Assembly: GCA_034401135.1 (NCBI GenBank)
Contig: JAWZSP010000005.1
Span: forward strand, 4,030,001 to 4,094,000
Direction: 5' to 3'
Source: Volutella citrinella
Taxonomy: Eukaryota; Ascomycota; Sordariomycetes; Hypocreales; Nectriaceae
DNA length: 64,000 nucleotides
How positions within the stretch are numbered: the stretch's first letter is position 1; every line of letters begins with the position of its first letter. Positions 23,619-34,298 of the stretch are shown here, in pieces. Made by a program: the position numbers and the translations under genes. The notes beneath the pieces are model-generated. The model did no database searches, was not told where the DNA came from, and saw only the letters and a program-made list of their open reading frames with translations.

Positions 23619-26600
23619 ATGCGGCCCAGGAAGGAATACAACATCCTGGATGCCAGGAAGCATCTCATGTTCGAATTGGCAATAAAACAAGCAGGCGACG
23701 TCGTATTGACCCCTCAGACTGTCATGCTCATCAAGCATACATTCTGTTTCAGCAGTGTGATTACTCATGTCACTATAAAACTTGGCGAAGTCATTCCTGC
23801 CGCAGCATTTTCTACTGACTCCTTCCCATTGCCATCCTTCATCAAGTCTCAGTTTGAGGCACAAAAATTTACTGACGATGAACTCGGGTCACTAGAGCTT
23901 GCACCTCTTCTTCACTTCCTTCACCATAGCGTTCGCGAACCCGGTTCTACACACGGCAATCCGATCATCATCTGGTGGTACTCACCTGAAAAGCATCGTT
24001 CATTCCACATTTTTGCTAATGTGAAGATGGTCATGGAATCGAGATCCTACACGGCGCGAGAGTTGCTTGAGCTGAGGCATTCTGGTAGTCATGCGAAGGT
24101 CATTGATGAGCTCAATCGAAAAACCGATTCCTGCATGGATTTTCGTTCGTTCTTCCACTCCCTTCTTAGCAATATCGGCCAGTCACTAATGCCGCACCAG
24201 GTGAAATCGTGAGAACGCCCGTTGAGCGGGCATTGTCTGTCGTCAAAGAAGAGTCGCCCATCTCATCATCAGACAGCAATGGTCATGAGGTTCCTCGGCG
24301 CGAGACGGCTACCCAGCTCGATGGCACTGAATCTGAGTGGAAGCACCGTGGCGGAACAGATTCTGAGAACGTCGAAGCGCAGCCTACTGGCGCCCCAGCC
24401 GGAGATAACACGCAAAAGTCTGAAGGCTTTCAGCGCTTTTACAAGGCTGTAGTCTCTCCAACCCATGTTCGGGTAACTGCTGGCGGCCGCATCGTTCCAA
24501 ACACTCGAGGATCACTCTCCCCAGGGGCCAAATGGACCAGAGATCAAACCCTTGGGGCCGATACACCAGCGGACGGAGCCGGTGTCAGCAAACATCCTGA
24601 CATGAATGTGCTCCCAGGTCAGTCCCCGGCTTTTGGCGGCTTTGGGCCCATGCTTCCTGGTTTCCACCCTTCTATGCCTCCGGGAATGATACCAAGAACT
24701 CCGTACCCAATGGTCCCCTATCCTGTTGGCTACAAGATGGCTGGTGGCTATCCAGTGCCCCCTCCGGCTTTCAATCACCTTCCTCCAAAGGCTCCACCAG
24801 CTGGGAACCCCTCGAGCGAAAAGGAAGAGTCTACCGCTTCGGACAAATCAAAGCCAGTCGTCATCTCTCCTCCCGAGCAGTTTGACCCTTCTCGGCCGTA
24901 TTTCTACAATGGCCAATGGATGATGGCTCCTGCCAATGGCTTTTACCCATACGGTATGATGCCTCCTCCACCAGGGTATCCGCCTACGCCCCTCCACGCC
25001 CAATTTCCAGGACCATCTTCTGCCAACAACATCAATGCGGCTCAACGCCAGCCGCCGACTTTCGAGCCAGCCACTCAGTCTCAGGTTCCGTCCGCCTTGG
25101 CTGGTTTGCCTAAGCCTGCCTTTGCTGGACCATCCAATCCACCTATCTCGTCCATTCGGCCCAGTGAGATCACAAAGAAGCAGATGGAAGTTCTTCGCGG
25201 ATCTCTTCGCTACTTTGAGGATCAGCTCCAATACAACAAGCACCAAATTGATGAGAAGGGCATGGAACAGCAGGCACAGCTAGTCCGTCGGCAAATCGAA
25301 AGTTTTCAGAAGACACTGGAAGGCCAGCTAGCATTTGAAGAGGCGAACTATCCCAAGGCTGAGCGAGTGGATGAGGACAACAAAATTGATGCCGCATCCA
25401 ACAAGCCTATCCCAACTCCAATTACGTCGAGTGGCTCTTCACAAGATCAGAAGTCTCTTTCGCTCAAGGACAAAGCAGTGGCCACCCGTGCTTCCTCGGG
25501 GCTGAACTCGACAAAATCTGTTACGGCATTCCAACCCGTGGGCTTCACAAACATCCCCAAGAGCGAAGCGCGGAAGGCATCCAGCTTGCCGATGAATGCT
25601 GCTCTGGCTCCCCCATTTCAGCCTAGCAAGGATCGCAGCTCAGGCCCCACTCTTTCTGAGTCTGGCCAGCATTGCTCTGCATCTGAATCTGAGAGAGAGT
25701 CCCATATGTCTATGACCCACCAGATTCCCAAGGAAGGCTTCGGCTGGAATGGGTATTTTCAGGATGCACCACCATTGGCGCAGCCAGAGGTGCCTTATTT
25801 GGTTGGAAAACTTCCCAGTGGAATCCGCCCGGAGTTTGTCAAGGACACAGACTATGTCTATGGCCGTAACTTAACAGAGGATGAGCTTCGGGCTCGCCAT
25901 ATGTACTGGGGAAAGACCCCACGTCACCTTCAGAAGGGGTTCCCCAAGTTTGATGGCAAGGATTTTTACCCCCCATCGCCTGTGAAGGGACGTTCACCCG
26001 AATCATCCTACATGTCAGAGACAGGTAGCGGCCAGTCCTATTCGGCAAGCTCCAATCTCGATACGTCGTCGGCTTCCAAGCCAGACATGGACCCATTTCA
26101 GAACATTGGACAGCCTGGGCTGGTGAAGAGAACCAAGAATGGGGCCGCTACTCAGTCTGAATCTCTTCCTCATCACAATCAGACAGCAATTGGCGGTTCG
26201 GCAACCCCAATCATTCGGTCTGGGTCCTGTGCTTCTGATATTGGTTCCATTTTCGCAAAGCGTCGACAACCTGCCCCGGCAACCACTCGAGTCTCAGCAG
26301 GCGGCTCGGTCGAGCGTTCGCCATCTTCTGAGGACACCGATGAGGAGAAAGGTATCCTTTTCCAAGGCCGTCGTGCCATGGAGCGTTCGGGGTAAGAAAC
26401 TGTGATTTTATAGACCTTTCCCAAGCCTAACACTGCGCAGGAAGAACGGACGGAATGAGATCCTACAGTCCGTGTTGAAGAGAAGCAAGTCAAGCATCAG
26501 TGCTGTCCCCGGGAAAATCTCATCCATGACAGTCCAAGGCGTGCTGCCCAACTACACCGGCCATGCGACCGCCTCGCTGTCGCCAGCCATCGCGAACACT

Positions 26601-26687
26601 GTGCCTTCTCCACGGAGCTCGACACACAAGCTTAACGAGGCCGCCGATGGCCCAGTTACCACTGCCTCGGCTGATACCGGCACCTAG
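23619..26687 (+). CDS. Proline-rich, low-complexity protein of unknown function
   Basis: Exons are 23619..24144, 24201..26391 and 26441..26687, giving 987 residues. Intron 1 (GTTCGT, pyrimidine tract, CACTAATG, CACCAG) and intron 2 (GTAAGA, GCCTAAC, GCGCAG) both keep frame. The junction reads MDFR/EIVRTPVERALSVV. Residues 1-175 look folded (KEYNILDARKHLMFELAIKQ, NPIIIWWYSPEKHRSFHIF). The middle, about 290-450, is disordered and rich in Pro, Gly, Met and Tyr (YGMMPPPPGYPPTP). A helical, probably coiled-coil segment follows (KKQMEVLRGSLRYFEDQLQ to LEGQLAFEEANYPKAE). A second conserved-looking block holds VPYLVGKLPSGIRPEF and YVYGRNLTEDELRARHMYWG. The composition recalls RNA-granule or adaptor proteins, but I recognise no family. 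Confidence 0.75.
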
Positions 26688-28189
26688 AAGCGTGCCGAAA
26701 ACCGTCCTCCAGTTGAAGCTCGCCGAGGATCACGAACCACTCAGCTCAAGCAGTAAGGTCCGCGAGGTGAGAAGGGTTGCCGCACCTGGGTCCAACGACA
26801 TTTGGATTCGTGCAAAATGCTGCCTGCTTTTTATGTATCACTATGACGAATGAGTACCCTCGCAAACTGCTTCAGTTTTATTTGCAGCAGTTTCACGGAT
26901 TACCGGCACCGAGTACTTTCTTGCTATTGACGACGCCAGACACACAGCTTTTGGTATGCAGCACAGTTTTGTGTGCCTCATGAGACACGACTCTCTTTGT
27001 CTGATTTCCTTTCTTTTGTTCTTTTTTTTCGGACAAGGTCATGAGGACATGTCAAGACCACACCGAAGTCCAACGCTTGACGCTGTTCATTTTCAGCAAT
27101 GTTTTATGGTAATCATGGATTGAGCCGACGCACGTTTTCTTTGACAAAGTGGCCGACATTGACCACTGGGGGATACTTTGAGTTTTCGAGGCACACGTTA
27201 ATCATTCGTAAAGAATCTGTACTTATACGCAGACATTGCTCAAGACGATACATTAGCTAGATTACTTTGCTCACATTTCTGTCTGACAAACCGCATCTCA
27301 AATGAAGTGACATTGCCAAGTGAAGTTGGAAGATAATTGGACAAGCCCGTGCAACACACAGCCTCACACACACACAATGAAGGCACAGTTGTCCAGTAAC
27401 GTATTTTTATTATTTGGCTTGAGGCCTAGCAGGATAATTACGTCCTCGAAGGGATTTCTGGTGTTACTAATACCGTAACGGCGTAGGATGTGCCTCACCA
27501 TCAAATTTCCAACCTCAGAGCAACAAGGCTCAGAGAAAATCTTCGGGCGAGAGAAGGGTCCTCATGATAGTAAAATGGACCCTGCTGGATTACTCTTCGC
27601 CAGTCGTATACCTCGAAAACCATGGATCTTAGTGGTCAACGCGGAGATATCCTAGCGGTTCAATGGTGCCCTTGAAGGCGGCGTCACGAAATTCTCACCT
27701 CTTCCCTTGAGCATCAATATGCCGAGTATTGCAGTCTACGATGGAACTAGGTCGCCAAGAACCTGTCCATTTGGGATGGGGGGTCCCGCGGGTTAGTCAC
27801 TACGAGATGCCGAAGCAACAGCAGCGCAAGAAGGCTGGCATCACAGGCTGGCACTTGCATCGGGGCGCATGTGAAGACTTCGGGAAAAACCTCCCATGGA
27901 GCATCTCACGAGATGTGAAATGGCCATTGAGAACCCTGAAATTCTCAATTCATCTACCCTGCTGAAAACCCGAACCGCGCGGAAACGTGGCCGACGCAGG
28001 TATCGCAAAAACGCCGGAGTATATGCCCATTCCTCATCTAGCTTCGCCCTTGTGCTAAGCCTCAGATGTAATTCGTCATGTTGTGTTGAGTGTGAAAAAG
28101 TCGTCCTCGGGTAGGTGGTGGGAGGTTTCGTCCACGAGGTTTTTTGTGTGATTTTGTGTGATTTTTGTTTTTGGGGGAGTCAAAGACAC
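26688..28189. other. Convergent 3' spacer
   Basis: This 1.5-kb spacer holds AT-rich 3'-end sequence and a short CA run near 27354-27378. I see no gene or RNA in it. Confidence 0.45.
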
Positions 28190-28763
28190 TTAAGCAGTGA
28201 CCTTGTTGTTGGCGCGGAGCTCACGGCCGACCTTGGAGCGGGCCAGGATGTCCTCACGGTCCTTGTCAAGCTTGAGCTTGGTGATGACCACGTTGGAGGG
28301 GTGGATGCCCAGGGGGACGGACTGGCCGGAGGCCTTCTCGCGGACGACACGCTCGACGTGGACAACGTACTTGAGACGGTACACGGAGGTGATCTTGCCC
28401 TCACGGCCCTTGTTGGTGCCACGGACAATGGTGACCTCGTCGTCCTTGCGGATGGGGATGCTGCGGACCTGATGGGTTGTTAGAATTTTTCGTCGTGGTA
28501 GATGCGGCGACTTCGCAACTCACGTTGTACTTCTCACGGAGCTCCTTGGAGAGAGGGGCGCTCATGATGACACGGCGGCGGTCAGAGGGGGCCTTGAAGT
28601 GAGCGGCACGGCTCTTGCGGCGGGAAGCCGAGATGTCTGCGAAAAAAAAAAAAATGTCAGAATTTCGTGCCAAGAGGACGCAGTGACAATTTCTCGCGAT
28701 GCGAGCACAGTGCCCGACGAGCATTGGGAACTAGGAATGCTTACTGGTGTTGACCTTGACCAT
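28190..28763 (-). CDS. 60S ribosomal protein uL24 (RPL26)
   Basis: Exons on the minus strand are 28745..28763, 28524..28636 and 28190..28468, giving 136 residues. The first exon is only 19 nt (MVKVNT plus one base), as is common in fungal ribosomal protein genes. The intron 1 acceptor is preceded by a run of 13 T. Family blocks are [33 protein letters not shown], the KOW-motif region [21 protein letters not shown], and [18 protein letters not shown]. uL24 sits near the exit tunnel of the large subunit and helps pre-rRNA folding. The stop is TAA at 28190-28192. Confidence 0.95.
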
Positions 28764-29379
28764 TTTGGCGACGTTGGGCGAGGGACGAGGCGAGATTGTC
28801 CGGACGTTGGGTGAGTTGACGAGGTTGACGAGCAGAGAAATTTCGTGGACGAGAAAAGGGAAGGAGTAATTGTGGGAAGTTGCGATGTGGGCTGCACGTG
28901 ATCTGGTGTACCCTACTCTCGCTTCCCCTAGTCCCCTGCAATTCAGCCGCCAGCGCGCTCTGGTGGAGTTGGCCAAGGCCCATATTTCTGCAGCCAATGG
29001 AGGGGAAGCAAATCTTTCAGCCATGAAGCTGTTGCTGTAATTGATGGTGGTTGCAGGGCGCGAACTGGAAGATTGGCATCCTGATGCGTGGTCAGTAAAT
29101 CAAGACTCAATTCTTCGGATTGGGAGTTGAAAAACAGTCACCAACGTTCTTAGAAGTGTCGGCTTTCGTCAGAGACGATTGGAACTGAGCTTCAGCTCAT
29201 ACTTGGACCGGCGACAGTTGGCAAAGTAGTTGTTGCACAGCATGCAATTGAGTATCGGTTTGTATATCCAATGTTTCGGCTTCCAATTGGCTATTTCTAT
29301 CTATTGTACAATTTATACACGATAAGAGTTGGGTGCATCCTGCTCGTCACCCGTTCGGTAGGTAGTGGTACATGCTCGC
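28764..29379. other. Promoter of RPL26 and 3' flank of COX11
   Basis: This is a 0.6-kb tandem spacer; both genes are on the minus strand. I see no further gene in it. Confidence 0.45.
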
Positions 29380-30373
29380 TCACGAAGCCGGAAGAGGTCG
29401 CTGGAAACGACCATTATTGTCATATCTCGCTTCTGGAAAAGGGTTAGCAACCGACCGAGAAGGACTCCGTGGGGGGTAGGCAGGTCGCAGCGTACTAAAG
29501 AAGGTATAATTCAGCGTCACCGTCTCGACGCCCTTCATGTTGAGGTCGTTGAGCAGGTCCGGGTCCAGGTAGAAGAAGACGGGCATGTCGACCGTCTCGC
29601 CAGCGTTGAGGCGCTGCTCCTCGAAGCAGAAGCACTGGATCTTGCTAAAGTACGGGGCGCACTGCGCGGGGGTGACGCTGTACGTGGCGACGCCGATTAT
29701 GTCCTGGTCGCTCGTGTTGGTGGCCTTGTAGAAGGCCAGAGCCGTCTCGCCGGGGAGCACTCGCACCTCGCGCTGCTGGGGCACGAACTTCCAGGGGAGA
29801 ATGTCGGAGACGGAGGCGTTGAAGGTGACGCGGATTCGCTTGGAGTCGGTGACGGGGATGAGTCGGCTCGAGATGTCCTCTTCCTGGCTGCCTGGGCCGC
29901 CGTGGGCACGTACGGGCTGGCCTCCCCAGCCGGTCGTGGCACAGATCTATTTTATCCGTCGCGTTAGAATCGTCCCACTCGGTAACGTGCCAGGAAAGCC
30001 AGGCTCACCATCTTATACATTGGCACGGAGCCGTAGGAAAGGGCGACGAAGAGGATGATGGTGCTAAGAGTGTAGTACCTGCGAACAGCGTCAGAGCGAG
30101 GCAAAAACGTCCAAAGGGCTCTCCGGACACTCACGCCACCGTCCTGTTCTTGTGCCTGTACTGCGCGAGGATCTGGTCCATCGTGGGGGGCATCTGCGGG
30201 CGCTGGTGCTGCTGCTGCTGTTGCATCCGGGTCGCGGAGCTCGACCACTTGCGGACGAAGCTCAGGTCGATTCGCTGGGCGCGCGGGCGGGCATTCTGGC
30301 AGAAGAAGCAGGCCCAGGGCGATGCGGCGCCGGCCCGCGCGGAGCTGCGCACGAGTCGAGAGGCGGTGTTCAT
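29380..30373 (-). CDS. COX11: Cytochrome c oxidase assembly protein COX11
   Basis: Exons on the minus strand are 30135..30373, 30009..30078, 29496..29946 and 29380..29432, giving 270 residues. COX11 is the inner-membrane copper chaperone that delivers copper to the CuB site of Cox1. A basic N-terminal region (about 1-50) serves as mitochondrial targeting sequence. It is followed by a Gln/His-rich stretch and one membrane helix (about 82-100, YTLSTIILFVALSYGSV). Copper-binding cysteines are C105, just after the helix, and the CFCF pair C208/C210. The last intron (GTACGC, TTGCTAACC, TTCCAG) is 63 nt and has no in-frame stop. Splicing restores the expected YTFFKARYDNNGRF ending, whereas retention would insert 21 residues. 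Confidence 0.95.
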
Positions 30374-30910
30374 CGTCAATTGGGACCCGGGGCGTGGTTG
30401 AGGCAGGTCAAGCTTGGGGTGGGACGATTTCTGGAGATTTCTCGACTCCGGGGGCTGTCGGCGTTTGCGGCCGCCCATGCCGCAACAGCGGGGACGAACA
30501 GCTTGCGCCTACCCTACACTTTGAAATTTCGTGAATGACGAAATTACGCTGTTGAAGGGCGTTGATTTGATCAGTGAGGGATTAGGTTCTCGTATGGTTA
30601 TTTTACCCAGCTCCTTTATTCATGAGCATCGCGCCTCTGATCTTTTAGTGTTGTCGTATGGATACGGTGGTTGTTCTTGCAAAGCGCGGTGTGGTGGGTT
30701 CGAGACACGACAGCGCTCATCTACTCTGATAATATGCATTTATTCGCCGAATTGACACTTGACTATTCAAATTCCCCTTTCCAAAAACGCCGTAATGTTT
30801 ACAAATGCAATCGCTTTTTGACCCAAATCGGGCACAGTCCAGTTGCCCATAGTGGCCATACCCAACCCATGCACAAGCCCAAAAGAAGCAACACCCATAT
30901 TATTATTACA
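30374..30910. other. COX11 promoter and 3' flank of the FAD enzyme
   Basis: This 0.5-kb tandem spacer shows no gene. An AT-rich part near 30730-30790 may hold the 3' end of the upstream minus-strand gene. Confidence 0.4.
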
Positions 30911-32605
30911 TCAAAACACCTTACCGTTCAGCTTCTTTCCATGATATCCGTTGACGAATTTTCTAGGCAGCACTCGCTCGCGCGCCAGCAGCCTCTCCAA
31001 GATCTGTACCACGAACACTTGGATGAGCAAGATGATGAGCCTCACCAGGTGTTTAAAGAGCCCCAGCCTCGGCCGGCGCCCTCTGCTGTACGTCGAATCC
31101 GTAAAGGTGAAGGGCAGTTTGGCGCCGAGGTGGTCTTGGGCGACGGCGAGGCCGCTGCTGAAGCCGTCCTCGTGGAAGCCGTACTTGGTCCACGCACCGG
31201 CGTAGCTGATACCTCGTGTGTTCTGGATGTGCGGTAGTAGCTTCTGTGCTCGGGTCGCTGATGGGTTGTAGACCGGATGCGAGTAGTAGTATCTGCCCTG
31301 CGTCTTCTCTGGCCGGGGCTTTTGTAACGGGTTCAACGTAACCAACACGTCGCCAAATGTGTCGCGCGGGATGTGCTGGAGAATATTCATGTTGTACGTC
31401 AGCGACGCTTGGTCGTTGTTGGCCCTCCTCCTCGATGGCGATGATAGGGTCAGGTAATTCCAGCTAGACCAGGCTTCATGCCGCGTCGGCATCAGGGAGA
31501 GGTCGGAGTGGAGCACGACCTCGTTCTGTGAGGTCTGGAAGCACGACAGTATCGAGCGTTCCTGCTCGTTTGCCGATGGGTTGATGATGGACAGGGCTTG
31601 GTCTCCGTGGGTCGCTAGGATGACGTGGTCATACACATCCGATGAGCCGTTTTCTAAGTGGACTCGCACCCGGCCATCGCTCTCATTCGAGACGTGTCTC
31701 ACAGCCGTCTTGAGGAAGAGGTGGTTTGGCGGGAAACCCTTGACGACTGCGTCAATGTACGACTGAGCACCTTCCCGCAGCGTATGCCACTGAGGGCGAG
31801 CGGATATCGTCGACAGCATGTGGTGATTCCATCTGTAGCTGGGGTTAGAAGAGGCATCCTTCGAGTCTAGACCGGCTTCTTACAAAACACGAATGAGGGT
31901 GACTGCCGGGAAATCCAAGGCGCACTCGTCGGGGCTCATGTTCCACGCGGCGGCAGTCAGTGGGATGAGATAGTCATCCCGGAAGGCATTGGAGTAGCCT
32001 TCTCGCTCCAAGTACTCGCCAATTGTCAATTCCTTGCTCACATTGTTCATCATGGCATTCCCGACGAAGTGATGCCGCTCTTCGTCCTCCTCGTTGATCA
32101 GCAGATCCACCGCAAACTGGTTGAAGCGGATGATGTCAAACACGAGCCTCCACATCTTGGGCGACAGCAGGTTTCGCTTTTGGCAGAAGAGAGAACCAAG
32201 GCTGGCGCCTGCCCACTCGAACAGCCCTCGGTCTCTCGAGACACTGAATGACATTTCCGTGGCGTCGGTTTTCACACCGACCTTGTTGAGGAAATTCGTG
32301 AAGTTGGCTGGTGGTGAAGGGTGTTAGAGAGAGGGGCTCGTCCAGGATGAAGTTGAGCGCGCGCGGTGTGCCAACTTACGATATGTCGTTGCGTTGAAGG
32401 CAATGAAGCCGGCATCGACAGCTGTGGTGTACTTTCCCGCCCTCCACCTCACCGTGTTGGTGTGGCCGCCGAGGCGGTCAGCGGCCTCGTAGAGGTAGAC
32501 ATCATGATACGTGCGATTCAAAGCCCAGAGGGCAGCTATGCCTGCACAACCACTGCCGACAATGGCGACCTTCTTCCTGGAGAAGTGATTAGTTGACCCG
32601 TTCAT
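30911..32605 (-). CDS. FAD-dependent amine oxidase-like oxidoreductase with C-terminal membrane helix
   Basis: Exons on the minus strand are 32380..32605, 31884..32307 and 30911..31832, giving 523 residues. Introns are GTAAGT to CACCAG and GTAAGA to CTACAG. The dinucleotide-binding box VAIVGSGCAGIAALWAL is followed by the second FAD motif, EAADRLGGHTNTV. Core blocks include AVDAGFIAFNATTYPNFTNFL, TAAAWNMSPDECALDFPA and the C-terminal FAD contact YAGAWTKYGFHEDGFSSG. A hydrophobic segment near the end (HLVRLIILLIQVFVVQIL) predicts membrane attachment. The family (COG2907-like) often accompanies cyclopropane fatty acid synthases, suggesting action on lipids, though no synthase lies here. An in-frame ATG at 32839 would add 78 Ser/Arg/Pro-rich residues. 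I chose 32605 because it puts the FAD motif at the usual distance. Confidence 0.85.
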
Positions 32606-33270
32606 GAAAGGCAGCGCTGGCGGTGTTGCGGCGAGTGGTGTTTTTGCAAGCAAGGGCCAGGGTGAGCTGTCGGCGGGGGCGACGGGAGCATTTGTCTCGC
32701 GGAGCACCTGGCGGGATGAGACGGCGGCGCGATGGGAGTGGCGGTGATAGGATGTGACGGTAATGATGACGCTTCGAGCCCGGGAGAGCGAGCAAGAGAT
32801 GGAGAGGGACGAGAGTTCCCACCGGTGACGACGGGGCACGAGCGGGATAGCTTTGCGGGAGCAGCCGACATGATTGGCGCTGGGATGGGATGGGACGCAT
32901 GCATGATGGTGTCGAGTCTCACCGAGCCGGACGTGATTTGGCGATTTGACGGGCGGGCATCCATCTCAATGCATGGCGGGGGGACGGATCGGGACAGTGG
33001 GACACGGCAGTGGCGGGCTGGAGGCGGAAACTTGCAAACTTACATGTGCCGGGACGACGGATCAGTGGCGGAGGCGGCCATGGCAGGAGCAGCAGCAGCA
33101 GTGGCCGTCTGTCTGGGCAGGGAGGGAGAGACAGTGGCTGGCTGATGGCGGCGGGATGGATGGATCAACTGTATCACGGACTGAATGCGGATTGTGGTCG
33201 CAGCGGGGGATGGATTGATGGGGCGACAGCGACCCGGAGCAAGAGGAGGAGAGGGAGGGACTGCCCCAGC

Positions 33271-33315
33271 AGGTAGTAGCAGTAGTAGCAGTAGCAGCAG
33301 CAGTAGTAGCAGCGG
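33271..33315. repeat. AGT/AGC trinucleotide microsatellite
   Basis: An imperfect run of agt and agc triplets, about 45 bp, outside any gene. Confidence 0.8.
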
Positions 33316-33360
33316 GCAGTGATGGTGGAAGCAAAACAGGTTTGCGGCAATGCTGCACTG

Positions 33361-33390
33361 ATGTGATGCAATGCGATGCGATGCGATGCG
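33361..33390. repeat. ATGCG pentanucleotide tandem repeat
   Basis: Six consecutive 5-mers in register: atgtg, atgca, then four atgcg. It lies about 45 bp from the trinucleotide tract. Confidence 0.8.
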
Positions 33391-34228
33391 ATATTGCAGC
33401 GTCCGTGTGCCAAATAACCGGAACAAACCCATCAACTCTCACTCTCACTCATCAGACATCCCGTCAGTCAGCTCAAGTTGGGGCCCCGTCTCAACATCCG
33501 ACGGCCCTGGCTCTCCCCGACTGCTCCCCAAAGCCCCAATCCGGAATGACGTCTGGGCCAGTGCCGCGCGCGGAGTGGACCTGCTTGTCCCAACAACTTC
33601 AGTGAGCCGTCACATGCCTCGCCGCCAAATCCGGAATTGCGGATGTCTGCGGATATTCTCTAAGGTACTCAGTCCTCATCCATCCCTCTCTACTAGTAGT
33701 TTTTACATTCACTGAGACCGCAACGGCTGGCAAAACGGTGCAGAGCCAAAAAATCATCCATTCATATATTTTCCTTTCATACATGGCAACAACTAAGTAG
33801 CTCCGCCACTAAATAAAATGCCCGCCCAGCTGCCCGCTGTTGGTGCCGACTTCGCTCCAGGCAGGCCCTGGGCACCACGACCCTGTCGCGCATGTCGAAG
33901 AAGCCAGAGGAACAAAGGGGCCCAAAAAAAGTGTAAAAAGAGAGCAGGAGGACTGATCTTCTCGGAACAGCCTCGCTGCCGGTATGCTGGTAATTAGAAG
34001 CAGTGCGATCGCATTGATCCACCATTCCGTCGAATTGAAATGAGCGTCAAGCGCTTTGTTCAGAGAGCATGAGCTGGGCTGGGGCTGGGGCTACAGCCTA
34101 CATGGCAAGGCGCCATGATTTTGCTTGAAACATTGATACAAGGGGATCCCGGCGGTAGTTTTTTGCGTGTTTCTTCTTCTCTTTTCTTGCGCCGGGCATA
34201 GAAGAATCGAAAGGAGATGGGTGAGGAA

Positions 34229-34298
34229 CTGAGAGAGCAAGAAGGGTCAGCTGCTGCGCCTTTTGACGAGCAAACGGTTGGAGTGTCTGGTTACTCAC
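34229..34298 (-). other. Predicted 3'-UTR intron starting directly after the pheromone gene stop codon
   Basis: On the minus strand the TAG stop (34299-34301) is followed without a gap by GTGAGTAA, a near-perfect donor. About 45 nt on lies a GCTGACC branch sequence, then CTCTCAG as acceptor. The 70-nt intron would not change the protein. Confidence 0.55.

Larger units (their letters stand above)
32606..34228. other. Spacer with simple repeats
   Basis: This is 1.6 kb upstream of the FAD enzyme and downstream of the pheromone gene. The only structure I see is the two simple-sequence tracts listed separately. Confidence 0.45.

Noticed and set aside
24201..24276. Alternative introns for the proline-rich gene using GTGAAA at 24201 or GTGAGA at 24209
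   Set aside because: Both lack a branch-point sequence. The 24145..24200 intron has pyrimidine tract, CTAAT and CACCAG and keeps frame.
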